Below are positions 8,901-16,055 of a stretch of DNA of 16,440 nucleotides, piece by piece. A model generated the notes under the pieces. That model did no database searches and had not been told where the DNA came from. It saw only the letters and a list, made by a program, of their open reading frames with translations. Position numbers and translations under genes: made by a program. Source of the DNA: CAYVDH01 sp964450355 (GTDB taxonomy: Bacteria > Bacteroidota > Bacteroidia > NS11-12g > UBA955); NCBI GenBank assembly GCA_964450355.1, contig CAYVDH010000076.1, positions 1 to 16,440 of the forward strand, written 5' to 3'. Within the stretch, counting starts at the first letter, position 1, and each line of letters opens with the position of its first letter.

Positions 8901-11177
8901 ACAACTAATGTGCCTAATGCTGGTCCTGATCAATCTTTTTGTAATGCAACTGGATTTACACTTGCTGGCAATAATGTATCTCCAAATACAGCAGTTTGGC
9001 AACAAATTTTTGGGTCATCAACAACTATAACAACTCCAACTTCAAATACAAGTACTGTAACAGGATTGAGTTATGGAATTTTCTTATACAGATGGACCGT
9101 TACCAATGGTTCTTGCTCCCGTTCAGATGAAGTTAGAATTACTAACAATGAAGCACCAACTATTTCCAATGCTGGCGCAGACACTACTATTTGTCCTTCA
9201 AGAGTAAAAATGAGAGCTAATACTGCTGCAGTTGGTGTGGGTAATTGGCGACAAGTTAGTGGACCTTCTACTGCAATTATAGAGGAGCCTGTTAATCCAA
9301 AAACAATTATTTCTGATTTAACTTCTGTAGGTACCTATAAATTTGTTTGGGAAATTTCAAATGGAGCGGTTTGTCCACCAAGCATAGATACAATTTATGT
9401 TTTAGTGCCATTTTTAAATCCAACAACAGCCTATGCAGGACTTGATTCAGCTATTTGTGTTAGAACAGCCACTCAATTGAATGGAAATTCAATATCAATA
9501 GGCACAGGAAACTGGTCGCAATATACGGTGAGTCCATCTTCAACCATCAGTAATGCTAGTTTAAATAATTCAGGATTATCACTTACTACTTCAGGAGTTT
9601 ATGGTTATGTTTGGACTGCCACAAATGGGTCATGTGTTTCAAGAGACACTGTGGTTTATACTTTATCTGATTTACCTATTACTTCAAATGCAGGACCCAA
9701 AATTAATTCATGCATCGGTCAACCAGTCATATTAGCCGCAAATAATGCTTCACCTAATATAGGAACTTGGCGTCAAATTAGTGGACCTTTTACTGTAGGT
9801 TTTTCAGATTCTAATAATAGAAATTCATCGGTATTAGGAATCGATACAGGAACATATATTTTAAGATGGCAAATTACAAGTGGTTCATGTCCTGCAAGCA
9901 ATTCATTTGACACAATAGTGATAGTTAAATTACCTGCAATAGCTATAGCTGGAGGATTTCAATCATTATGCGGTAGTTCTACAACCTTAACAGGTAGCGT
10001 AGATTCTATAGGAACTGGATTATGGAGTTTTGTTAATGGACCTAATACACCAACAATAGTATCGCCAACCACAGAAACAACAGCTATAACGGGTCTAACT
10101 AATGGAAATTATAGATTTAGATGGGCAATTACAAATGGAGGATGTGTAAGTCAAGATACATTATTGATTACTTATGTTATGCCTATGATAAACAATGCAT
10201 GCTCTAGTGCTGATTCCATTTATGCTAATGGAGGATTAAATTCAGGAATAGATAGCCTTTGTGCTTCAACTGCAGAAATAGGAGAACCAGCTACCTGTGG
10301 GAAACCAGCATGTAATAGCAATATGTATAAATTTGTAACTAATAATACATTATGGTGGCAAACTGTAACATTTAATTTTACAATTAGCGGTAATCCTTGT
10401 CCTGGAGGATTAAGAGTAAGTTGTTTTAATAGTGGTGCATGCCCAGGATTAGGCTCCCAAATGGGTACTTGTCAAGCATTAAGTGGTTCAGGTGGTACTG
10501 TTAGCTTCTTATTAGCACCAAATACTTTGTATTACTTAGTAGTAGATGACAACAGTGCTTCTTGTGGTACTAGTAATTGTAGATATTCATTTACAGCTGC
10601 TGGAAATGCTTTACCTATTAACTATTTTGAAATCAATGCTTCGTTAATAAATAATAATTTATCTAAAATTGAATGGCAAGTAATTGAAGATTATAAAAAT
10701 ATTAATTACACTTTAGAAAGAAAGTTAGAACAAGAGAATGTATTCAAAACTATCGCAAAAATAAAGAGTAATGGTGTGATTGGAATTATGGAAAATTACA
10801 ATTATTTAGATAATATTTCTTCTTTCAATAATACTCCAATTTATTATAGAATTAAATATGAAAATGAGAAAAATGATATTAAATATTCTAAAACAGTTAA
10901 ATTACAAAAAAACATTGGAGGAATAAATTCTATTTCAATATTTCCAAACCCATCAACATCCATATTTAATTTAAATATAAATGTCAATGAAGAAAGTACT
11001 ATTAAATACACCATTTCAAATGCTGTTGGAAAAGTGATTCAATCTAATACATTAGAACTAAACAATGGGTTAAATACACAATTAATCAATTTAAGTTCGT
11101 ACGATAAAGGTATTTACTTTGTAACAATTGAAAATGAGTTTGTTAAAAATACAATCAAAATAATGTTAATTGAGTAA
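5910..11177 (+). CDS. Giant T9SS-exported surface protein with ~16 Ig/PKD-like repeats
   Basis: This 1755-residue protein starts at ATG 5910 with a signal peptide (MKKALLFLLFSYAIIVQA, cleavage predicted near residue 18). Residues ~20-1420 are about 16 tandem beta-sandwich repeats of roughly 85-90 residues. The pattern is NAG(P/x)D..xC, then TLAGN, G.W.QVSGP, V.GL..G.Y.FRWT and SNG.C. Most units carry one early and one late cysteine, suggesting a disulfide in each. Residues ~1425-1565 form a distinct Cys-rich beta domain beginning NNACSSADS. An Fn3-like segment (ERK...YRIKYE...YSKTVKL) follows. Residues ~1674-1755 are a type A T9SS sorting tail (SIFPNPST...GIYFVTIEN). By analogy it is exported to the surface, with the tail removed, and acts as an adhesin or structural filament. 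No catalytic domain is visible. The gene stands alone. Confidence 0.92.
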   Translation: MKKALLFLLFSYAIIVQAQNCSVNADIDKSICRNQPMLLTGSRSGLLKLPATTTWSQVAGPSVTITNPNTLNTTVTGFSANQTYTFRLSTTCRDGVKIFDDVRITVLPITTANAGPDQTACPGSSTLAANSPGVNETGQWSIVGSNNAGVIINNSNSATSTFSTAIGSAGQTTLRWTITNTNLCFTSDDVVITNYGGRSPVSTRVNLVNLGNCYSTTQCYKLNATFGGNGFGGQIGTWSQVSGPSNVTFTSLNDSGATVCGLSTGCYKLKWTVSGPCVNSSDTIRICVPPPTQSVTTASSSNQIFCDGRTVALLTGNTPINTGETVQWTQTSGPTAVTFSNATSPITSVSNLNGTGTYNFTYTITNPLTGCQTSISVSISYVAAPSITGLRDTLLPCNITASTFSFNATGGNSTTYRIISAPEAWGITPTTATTVNSPLSLSGLTTAGTYIVRLTRTTTNGVGCLDFNSDFRVIVSRTPLGANAGTPQFIPCGDSFTYLAGNVPGRGFGTWTQVSGPAIATIDSINNPNSYVYGLYRGTYVFRWIVDAGPKCPKAQSDVRVTFAPTVPQAVTAGSPRTICYGSTINLSANAPAQGETGVWSVSPSSGVTFGNVNSPTSSVSGLAANTAYTFKWKVSNLCGADSSTVVITTNNSQGPPLANAGPDRCLSSGTTSLTLAGNNPSPAKGVWTLISGPAVTFANDSLYNTNITGLTNGTYLLEWKNIRGTCDPTRDTVMITISAAATISNAGSNVDSCSNSFTFSGNTPTVGIGTWTQVSGPAGWSISNPNSPNAKLTSLVSGEYKFAWVISNGACASNSDTITFNIDNLPTAPYAGLSQKLCGSNSLTLDGNKVNNGFGIWSLVGAAPNSPTITNPDDSSALVTNLITGIYQFRWTVYSNYGVCPTQYSEVFDTVVISSNAGTDQNLCFQSTTSLLGPVGSSGTWTQTLGTSATVTTTSTNSAIVTNMSPSGSPYKFAYTVPTRWGCPQTTDTMTVVISDTTNVPNAGPDQSFCNATGFTLAGNNVSPNTAVWQQIFGSSTTITTPTSNTSTVTGLSYGIFLYRWTVTNGSCSRSDEVRITNNEAPTISNAGADTTICPSRVKMRANTAAVGVGNWRQVSGPSTAIIEEPVNPKTIISDLTSVGTYKFVWEISNGAVCPPSIDTIYVLVPFLNPTTAYAGLDSAICVRTATQLNGNSISIGTGNWSQYTVSPSSTISNASLNNSGLSLTTSGVYGYVWTATNGSCVSRDTVVYTLSDLPITSNAGPKINSCIGQPVILAANNASPNIGTWRQISGPFTVGFSDSNNRNSSVLGIDTGTYILRWQITSGSCPASNSFDTIVIVKLPAIAIAGGFQSLCGSSTTLTGSVDSIGTGLWSFVNGPNTPTIVSPTTETTAITGLTNGNYRFRWAITNGGCVSQDTLLITYVMPMINNACSSADSIYANGGLNSGIDSLCASTAEIGEPATCGKPACNSNMYKFVTNNTLWWQTVTFNFTISGNPCPGGLRVSCFNSGACPGLGSQMGTCQALSGSGGTVSFLLAPNTLYYLVVDDNSASCGTSNCRYSFTAAGNALPINYFEINASLINNNLSKIEWQVIEDYKNINYTLERKLEQENVFKTIAKIKSNGVIGIMENYNYLDNISSFNNTPIYYRIKYENEKNDIKYSKTVKLQKNIGGINSISIFPNPSTSIFNLNINVNEESTIKYTISNAVGKVIQSNTLELNNGLNTQLINLSSYDKGIYFVTIENEFVKNTIKIMLIE

Positions 11178-11241
11178 TATCATTTGTCAATACTTTAGTA
11201 GATACATCCTCAGACTATGACTTTACTATATTTATTAAATC

Positions 11242-11291
11242 GTCAGTTTATAGGCTTACTATTTTCTTTTGTTTGTCAGTTTATAAGCTTA
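11242..11291 (+). repeat. Two 17-bp direct repeats
   Basis: GTCAGTTTATAGGCTTA (11242-11258) and GTCAGTTTATAAGCTTA (11275-11291) differ at one base and are 33 bp apart, start to start. They lie between the giant gene and the DpnI remnant. The spacing of about three helical turns would suit a regulator, but the downstream gene is a remnant. The function is unknown. Confidence 0.5.
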
Positions 11292-11409
11292 TCTAATTTA
11301 CAAGAGTAGAGACAGGAATAACAATTAATTCAATTTTTGAAAAAAATGATTTAGGAGTTCCCTTCGGACGGGTTACCTTTGCAATCTTTAACGCAATCAG
11401 CTGCATAAA

Positions 11410-11833
11410 ATGAATTTAGCATTCAATACAAATTTAGCAAATGGTTATAAAAACAATTCACAAATCGCAAGATTATTAACGGAGAATTGGGTTTTAAACA
11501 ATTCATATTGTCCAAGTTGTGGCGATTTACCATTAAACCCAGAATCCGCATTAGAATTCTATTACAAATAAAAAATGCTGCAAACTCAAGCGTCTTCTCG
11601 ATTTTATTCTTTGAAATAGCATTGCTATTCCTGCATCATAAAATCTTGCGAGGACTCTTGATTTTATTGCCTTTTTTATTTTCATAACTAAACCTAATGC
11701 GGAATCTGGGTTAAATGAATTTGAAAATAATCGACCTGTTGCAGATTTTTATTGCAAAAAATGTAAAGAAGAGTTTGAATTAAAAAGTAAAAGTGGAAAG
11801 CTTTCAAAGACCATAACTGAAATGTTAATGTAG
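11410..11833 (+). pseudogene. DpnI-family restriction endonuclease remnant, split by a MITE and 3'-truncated
   Basis: DpnI-type enzymes cleave methylated GATC. Deleting 11537-11714 (a 175-bp insert plus one TAA duplication) rejoins a single frame: MNLAFNTNLANGYKNNSQ..., then SYCPSCGDLPLNEFENNRP, VADFYCKKCKEEFELKSKSG. The rebuilt 81 residues match the N-terminal part of DpnI (254 residues). They include four zinc-type cysteines (C34, C37, C56, C59) and the PD-(D/E)xK residues Asp53, Glu64 and Lys66 at the same numbers as in DpnI. After KLSKTI the frame reads TEMLM and stops (TAG 11831-11833) where the family continues TINDGAYATM. The rest of the catalytic domain and the C-terminal winged-helix domain are therefore missing. 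No cognate methylase is visible. The gene is broken twice and surely inactive. Confidence 0.85.
11537..11711. mobile_element. MITE-like non-autonomous element, 175 bp
   Basis: The left end ACCCAGAATCCGCATTAG (11537-11554) and the reverse complement of the right end, ACCCAGATTCCGCATTAG (11694-11711), match at 17 of 18 positions. A 3-bp direct duplication TAA flanks it (11534-11536 and 11712-11714). Removing the element plus one copy restores the DpnI reading frame exactly, which fixes the boundaries. The interior has no convincing gene. It is partly self-complementary, with AATAGCATTGCTATT near the centre and TCAAG.GTC.TC against its inverse further out, so the whole element could fold into one long hairpin. 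Presumably it is moved by a related IS elsewhere in the genome. A TAA duplication would suit some IS5-group enzymes, but that is inference. Confidence 0.8.
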
Positions 11834-11836
11834 CAC

Positions 11837-11875
11837 GGCAGCGAAGCGGACCCAAAAGGGCGAGGATATGCTGCC
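11837..11875. repeat. G+C-rich hairpin at the DpnI truncation point
   Basis: GGCAGC (11837-11842) pairs with GCTGCC (11870-11875), enclosing a smaller CCC-AAAA-GGG stem. It begins 4 bp after the premature stop of the DpnI remnant and lies 22 bp past the valS stop codon, between convergent genes. It could be a dispersed repeat or a structured terminator, although no clear U-run follows. Confidence 0.45.
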
Positions 11876-11896
11876 CAAATGCTTATAAAAATCATT

Positions 11897-14524
11897 CTAC
11901 CCTTGTCCCATTAATTTTTTTATCTTCTCTTCGGCATCTGCCTTCTTTTGCCTCTCTTTTTCTATGACCTCAGGTTTGGCATTGGCTACAAATTTTTCAT
12001 TGTTCAATTTGGCTTCTACGCTCTTTAAAAATCCTTGTAAATAAGCCAACTCCTCTTCTCTCTTTTTTTTCTCTTCTTCCTCGTTTATCTCTTCGTGATA
12101 AGGAATAAATACCTCCTCCTTGCCCACCAATGTGCTGATGCACTGCTCTGGCTTGGCTGCATTAAAATTGAGATTCTGTATGTTGGCTAATTTCTTAATG
12201 ATGTATTCCCATTGCAAATAATCGCTTACCGCCTCGGTTTTGACTATGACATCCAAGGGTAATTTGGGTGATATGCCCTTGCTGTTTCTTGTATTTCTGA
12301 TTTCGGTGACTAGCGAAAGTGCTTTATCTTCTACTTTAATAGTCTGTTCAACTGCCAATGGAAACTGATTTAAAATCATGTCCGTTTTAGGTGTACCATT
12401 GTGCATGGCGTGATGCAACTCCTCCGTAATGAATGGCATAAAAGGATGCAACAGCGTTAATGCTTGTTCGTAATGGTGTTTTATTTGATTTAATGCCGTT
12501 GCATTGATGGGTTTGCCGTATTCAGGCTTCACCATTTCGAGGTAAGTGGAACAGAAATCATCCCATATCAATTTGTAGGTCATCATCAAGGCATCACTTA
12601 ATCTGTACTCTTTAAAAGCTTGGTGTATGCTGTTAACTGCTTCGTTGAATTTTCCTGTAAACCACTGGTTGGACAGTTCATTTGATTTTGTAATTTCTGA
12701 ACTGAATTGGTCATCGGACTGCACTTCCCACTGACTTATCAATCTGTAGGCATTCCACAATTTATTGCAAAAGTTTCTGCCCTGTTCAAGCAATGCTTCG
12801 TCATACAATATATCATTCCCTGCTGGCGAAGACAACAATAAACCCATGCGAACACTGTCAGCTCCATATTTTTCGATCAAATCCAATGGGTCGGGACTGT
12901 TTCCCAGTTGTTTACTCATTTTTCTTCTCAATTTATCCCTTACTATGCCTGTAAAATACACATTGCTGAATGGTTTTTGTCCATTGAAAGCATAACCTGC
13001 CATCACCATACGAGCTACCCAAAAGAATATGATATCTGGTGCTGTTACTAAATCTTGAGTTGGATAATAATAGTTGTAATCTTTTTTATCTCCTTCTTTG
13101 AATGCATCGAATACACTCATGGGCCATAACCAACTGCTGAACCAAGTATCTAACACATCTTCGTCTTGTTTTAGTGGCTTACTTGTGCTCAATTGCTGTT
13201 GTGCCTCTTGTTCTGTTTTTGCTACAGCAAATTTTCCATTTTCATCGTACCAAGCTGGTATGCGTTGCCCCCACCACAATTGACGACTGATGTTCCAATC
13301 TTTGATGTTTTCTAACCAATGTTTGTAAGTGTTTTTGAATTTAGGTGGATGAAATTTGATGTCGTCATTCATCACCGATTCCAAACTTTGAGGGTACTTT
13401 TCCATGAATAATTTCATGTTGACAAACCATTGTGTAGATATTTTTTTCTCAATGACAGCATCTGTTCTTTCGCTATGTCCAACAGTGTTTTTAATTTGTT
13501 CAATTTTAGAAATGAGTCCTAATTGGTCTAAGTCTTTGATGATTTGTTTGCGGCAAGCAAATCTATCCATACCAACATACACTACTGCTCTTTCGTGAAT
13601 TTTACCTTCATCGGTAAGTACATCTATGGTTTCTAATTGGTGTTTTTCTCCAATTTTGTTGTCATTTTCATCGTGAGCTGGTGTTACTTTCAGGCAGCCT
13701 GTTCCAAATTCCATGTCGATGTAATCGTCAGCAATGATTTTTACTGTTCTATTTACGATAGGAACTATGACCGATTTGCCTATTAATTTTTTGTATCTTT
13801 CATCATTAGGATGAACACATATAGCCACGTCTCCCATGATGGTTTCAGGACGCGTAGTGGCAACTACAAGCCCTTTCTCTGTTAATCCCAATGCTTGCTT
13901 AGTTTCGTCAGTAAATGGATAAGTAACATACACCAATTGGCTGTTGGTTTCTTTAAAAATTACTTCTTCGTCACTCAAAGTTGTTTTACCAACAGGATCC
14001 CAATTGACAATTTTGGTTCCTCTGTATATTAGACCATCGTTGTACAATTTGATAAACACATCGATAACTGCATTGCTGAGGTCTTCTTCCATGGTGAACC
14101 TGGTTCTTTGCCAATCGCAGCTAGCTCCTAGTTTTTTGAGTTGTTCAAGAATGATTCCTCCATATTTTTCTTTCCAATCCCAAGCGTGTTTTAGAAATTC
14201 TTCTCTGCTAATGTCCGATTTATTAATTCCTTTTTCAGCCAGCATTTTTACCACTTTGGCTTCAGTAGCAATGCTAGCATGGTCGGTACCAGCTACCCAG
14301 CAGGCATTTTTCCCTTCCATTCGGGCTTTGCGAATAAGCACATCTTGTATGGTGTTGTTAAGCATGTGACCCATGTGTAGCACTCCTGTAACATTAGGCG
14401 GAGGGATGACAATGGTATATGGCTCGCGGTGGTCGGGGACGGAATGAAAATAGTTTTTTTCCATCCAATAGCTGTACCATTTGTCTTCAACAGTAAGGTG
14501 ATTATAATGCTTATCGAGTTCCAT
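11897..14524 (-). CDS. valS: Valine--tRNA ligase (ValRS)
   Basis: A class I aminoacyl-tRNA synthetase that charges tRNA-Val with valine using ATP, in the cytoplasm. I choose ATG at 14524 (MELDKHYNHLTVEDKWYSYW, 875 residues); the frame reaches a TTG at 14533, which is less likely. From this ATG, the HIGH motif is HMGH (residues 50-53) in PPPNVTGVLHMGHML. The KMSKS motif is KMSKQ (535-539) in LRRKMSKQLGNSPDP. The CP1 editing domain lies between them (TTRPETIMGDVAICVHP, GTGCLKVTPAHDENDN), then WFVNM, LWWGQRIPAWY and DVLDTWFSSWLWP. The C-terminus has the tRNA-anticodon helical domain and the valine-specific coiled-coil arm (EEEEKKKREEELAYL to KKADAEEKIKKLMG). The length is normal and there are no frame breaks. 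It is convergent with the DpnI remnant. Confidence 0.98.
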   Translation of the reverse strand: MELDKHYNHLTVEDKWYSYWMEKNYFHSVPDHREPYTIVIPPPNVTGVLHMGHMLNNTIQDVLIRKARMEGKNACWVAGTDHASIATEAKVVKMLAEKGINKSDISREEFLKHAWDWKEKYGGIILEQLKKLGASCDWQRTRFTMEEDLSNAVIDVFIKLYNDGLIYRGTKIVNWDPVGKTTLSDEEVIFKETNSQLVYVTYPFTDETKQALGLTEKGLVVATTRPETIMGDVAICVHPNDERYKKLIGKSVIVPIVNRTVKIIADDYIDMEFGTGCLKVTPAHDENDNKIGEKHQLETIDVLTDEGKIHERAVVYVGMDRFACRKQIIKDLDQLGLISKIEQIKNTVGHSERTDAVIEKKISTQWFVNMKLFMEKYPQSLESVMNDDIKFHPPKFKNTYKHWLENIKDWNISRQLWWGQRIPAWYDENGKFAVAKTEQEAQQQLSTSKPLKQDEDVLDTWFSSWLWPMSVFDAFKEGDKKDYNYYYPTQDLVTAPDIIFFWVARMVMAGYAFNGQKPFSNVYFTGIVRDKLRRKMSKQLGNSPDPLDLIEKYGADSVRMGLLLSSPAGNDILYDEALLEQGRNFCNKLWNAYRLISQWEVQSDDQFSSEITKSNELSNQWFTGKFNEAVNSIHQAFKEYRLSDALMMTYKLIWDDFCSTYLEMVKPEYGKPINATALNQIKHHYEQALTLLHPFMPFITEELHHAMHNGTPKTDMILNQFPLAVEQTIKVEDKALSLVTEIRNTRNSKGISPKLPLDVIVKTEAVSDYLQWEYIIKKLANIQNLNFNAAKPEQCISTLVGKEEVFIPYHEEINEEEEKKKREEELAYLQGFLKSVEAKLNNEKFVANAKPEVIEKERQKKADAEEKIKKLMGQG

Positions 14525-14764
14525 AATTTGCAAAAATAGAAATTTGTTGGCAATAGTGGGTGAAATGTTGAATTAATTGTTGAATTGTTAAATTGTTATT
14601 GGTTATTGGTTATTGGTTAATGGTTAATTGGTTAATTGTTGAATTGTTATTGGTTCTGGGCTTTTACTTCTAACTTCTGCCTTCATACTTCTGCGTTCTG
14701 CGTTCTAGATTCTAAAATCTAAATTTTTTTATATTATCAAAATCATTGAAGGAACTTTTCCCAT
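14525..14764. other. Intergenic, simple-sequence repeats upstream of valS
   Basis: This stretch must contain the valS promoter. Most of it is low-complexity DNA: a TTG/TTA-rich degenerate tandem tract at about 14567-14656 (units like TTATTGG and TTAATTGG), then a TTCTG/TTCTA-rich tract at about 14660-14725. No gene or RNA is seen. Confidence 0.6.
14567..14656 (+). repeat. Degenerate TTATTGG/TTAATTG tandem tract
   Basis: Short units of 7-8 bp (TTATTGG repeated three times in a row, then TTAATGG, TTAATTGG, TTAATTGTTG) fill about 90 bp. A second tract made of ACTTCTGC/GTTCTGC-like units follows at about 14660-14725. This is probably slippage-prone intergenic filler. Confidence 0.65.
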
Positions 14765-14807
14765 GTGGTTGGTATGTAGCTTTGCTCCTTGAGCTATGTC
14801 CAAACAC
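14765..14807 (+). repeat. REP-like hairpin, copy 3 (diverged), downstream side of RAYT remnant
   Basis: The outer stem is GTGGTTGG (14765-14772) with CCAAACAC (14800-14807), one mismatch. The inner stem is TAGCT (14777-14781) / AGCTA (14792-14796). GTAG (14776-14779) overlaps the inner stem as in copy 1. It shares the left flank CTTTTCCCA with copy 1. The inner stem differs from copy 1 on both sides (AGCC/GGCT against AGCT/AGCT), so pairing is kept. Confidence 0.65.
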
Positions 14808-14852
14808 TGCTAACTTATTTTGAAGTTGCCCTTTTGTAACATTTCATCAAAT

Positions 14853-15358
14853 TTATTTTAAAAACTCAAAATTTTGAACTCCTTTTTTGTAAAATAATGT
14901 TGAGCTAAATTTATAGTCTTCAACAAACTTAAACAATTTCCATGGCTCTTGCAATGGGTTTGCGTGTATGTATGTTAATTTTTGGAGTAAAATTAATTCA
15001 TTTTCTATTTGTATCCACTTGGGTCTGCGTTCCCATATATGGTATTTTCTATCTACCTGAGAAGACAGTAGTTTTGATAAAACCTTGGTTTCATTGTTGG
15101 TTTTTAAATTTTATAATTTAAGTTGTGCTGTATGTTTTAAATAATCTCGTTGAAAAGCTATTTTTTCCTTTTTTGCAATAAAAGTTTTAAATGTATATGG
15201 TTAGGCATAATTACAAAGTCATAAACTTTAATCCAATTTTTAGTTACTATGTAATCATAACTATCCAATATTAATTTGGCAATTTTGTTATCTATTATTT
15301 TTTGTCATGAATTTATAGTTGCTGTAAAAAACCTTAAGTTTTCTATTTTTTGAAACTT
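14853..15358 (-). pseudogene. RAYT / TnpA-REP Y1 transposase remnant
   Basis: RAYTs are single-domain HUH/Y1 nucleases related to IS200/IS605 TnpA that act on REP hairpins. On the minus strand the fragments in order read LRFFTATINS, then KVYDFVIMPNHIHLKLLLQK with the HUH pair HIH (15191-15199), then FQRDYLKHTAQLKL. After these come YHIWERRPKW and LTYIHANPLQEPWKLF, whose Tyr (14970-14972) is the expected nucleophile, and a tail ending FYKKGVQNFEFLK at TAA 14853-14855. Order and motifs match the family. It is broken by TGA at 15305-15307 where the family has Trp, a 1-base indel in an A6 run (15169-15174) and TAA at 15111-15113. No start codon is left; the frame enters near 15358, right after the copy-2 hairpin. 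Catalytic motifs survive, so decay is probably recent. Confidence 0.85.
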
Positions 15359-15393
15359 AGATACAAATATAAAGGTTAATTAGGCGATAGTCG

Positions 15394-15429
15394 TTGGTCG
15401 CAGCCTCATGAATCTTGGCCACAGACCAA
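15394..15429 (-). repeat. REP-like hairpin, copy 2 (inverted), upstream side of RAYT remnant
   Basis: The core stem is TTGGTC (15394-15399) with GACCAA (15424-15429). The inner stem is GCC (15403-15405) / GGC (15417-15419). Read on the minus strand it closely matches copy 1 (5643-5688), including the flank CGCCTAATTA. GTGG takes the place of GTAG at the inner foot. It lies about 35 bp upstream of the first recognisable RAYT codon. Confidence 0.8.
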
Positions 15430-15491
15430 GCACAGGCTAAACTAAATAAATTCTAACTTTTATTAAGCAGATATAATCATTTTATTAATAT

Positions 15492-16049
15492 TTACGAATA
15501 TACTGAATATGTAATTATTGTATTGTGTTCTTTTGTCAAAGTATCTACTTTTTTTATAGCATCAAGTATTCTGTATTTCCCTGACATTTGACTTACTATT
15601 TTTGAAGCTTCAACTATTGGAACACCTATTGATGAAACATATAAAGGGTTTTTACTTTCTCCTCTTGTAATTTTTTGAGTTACAAACTCACTACCTCTGA
15701 AATATCTTTTGGCTAATCAAATAATTGGGAATTTTTCACTTAATGCATTATATAAATAAACTCCCAAACCAGGTTTTTTCTCTCCCAAATAAACATAACC
15801 ATCTATAATAATTATATCGAATGAATTTTCAGGCAAATCATTTATTATTGACAATAAACATGGTAGCTCTTTTTTGTAAAACATGCCTGGTATTTATGGT
15901 TCAACAGATGTAACTATTTTTGTAAAAATCTCCTCTTTTTTTTACTTATTAATACAGCAACTACTTTTGCTAGGCTATCATAATAACCAACATCTATAAT
16001 TAGAAAACTTTGTATTTTCTTGTTCAATCTGTTGATGAGGAAAATTCAT
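15492..16049 (-). pseudogene. Endonuclease V remnant (divergent nfi-like)
   Basis: Endonuclease V nicks DNA or RNA next to deoxyinosine/inosine. The minus strand reads MNFPHQQIEQENTKF, then LIIDVGYYDSLAKVVAVLIS, EIFTKIVTSVEP-stop-IPGMF, KKELPCLL, FDIIIIDGYVYLGEKKPGLG, FPII-stop-LAKRYFRGSE and NPLYVSSIGVPIVEASKIV. It ends at TAA 15492-15494. The DVxY start, the PYIP wedge, the DG motif and the LAK motif are in family order. The damage is an extra T in a T4 run (16004-16007), a 1-base indel in an A8 run (15936-15943), TAA replacing the wedge Tyr (15894-15896) and TGA replacing a Gly (15717-15719). The DGYVYLGEKKPGLG form places it in the divergent branch lacking the usual HPRR. The ATG at 16049 lies 6 bp after the next gene's stop, suggesting a former operon. 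Confidence 0.82.
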
Positions 16050-16055
16050 TTTCTT

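Noticed and set aside
11487..11687. Open frame of 66 codons on the + strand
   Set aside because: It straddles the DpnI remnant and the MITE, in a different frame from the one that restores DpnI. Its hydrophobic product is an artefact of the insertion.
13944..14369. Open frame of 141 codons antisense to valS, plus smaller ones at 12765-12995, 13098-13283 and 13404-13598
   Set aside because: All lie entirely inside the strongly supported valS gene on the opposite strand, with no family features.
14531..14538. TATTTTTG on the minus strand, matching the Bacteroidota -7 box TAnnTTTG, 6 bp before the valS ATG
   Set aside because: No -33 TTG at suitable spacing, and it would make a leaderless transcript. 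The motif is expected often by chance in such A+T-rich DNA.
14567..14725. Possible CRISPR array in the repetitive tract upstream of valS
   Set aside because: Units are 7-8 bp, degenerate and without spacers, so this is simple-sequence DNA. No CRISPR array is seen anywhere in the window.
14853..16049. Stop-codon reassignment (TGA read as Trp) as an explanation for the interrupted RAYT and endonuclease V frames
   Set aside because: TGA replaces a Trp in one gene but a Gly in the other, TAA stops and frameshifts are also present, and all other genes in the window use standard stops.
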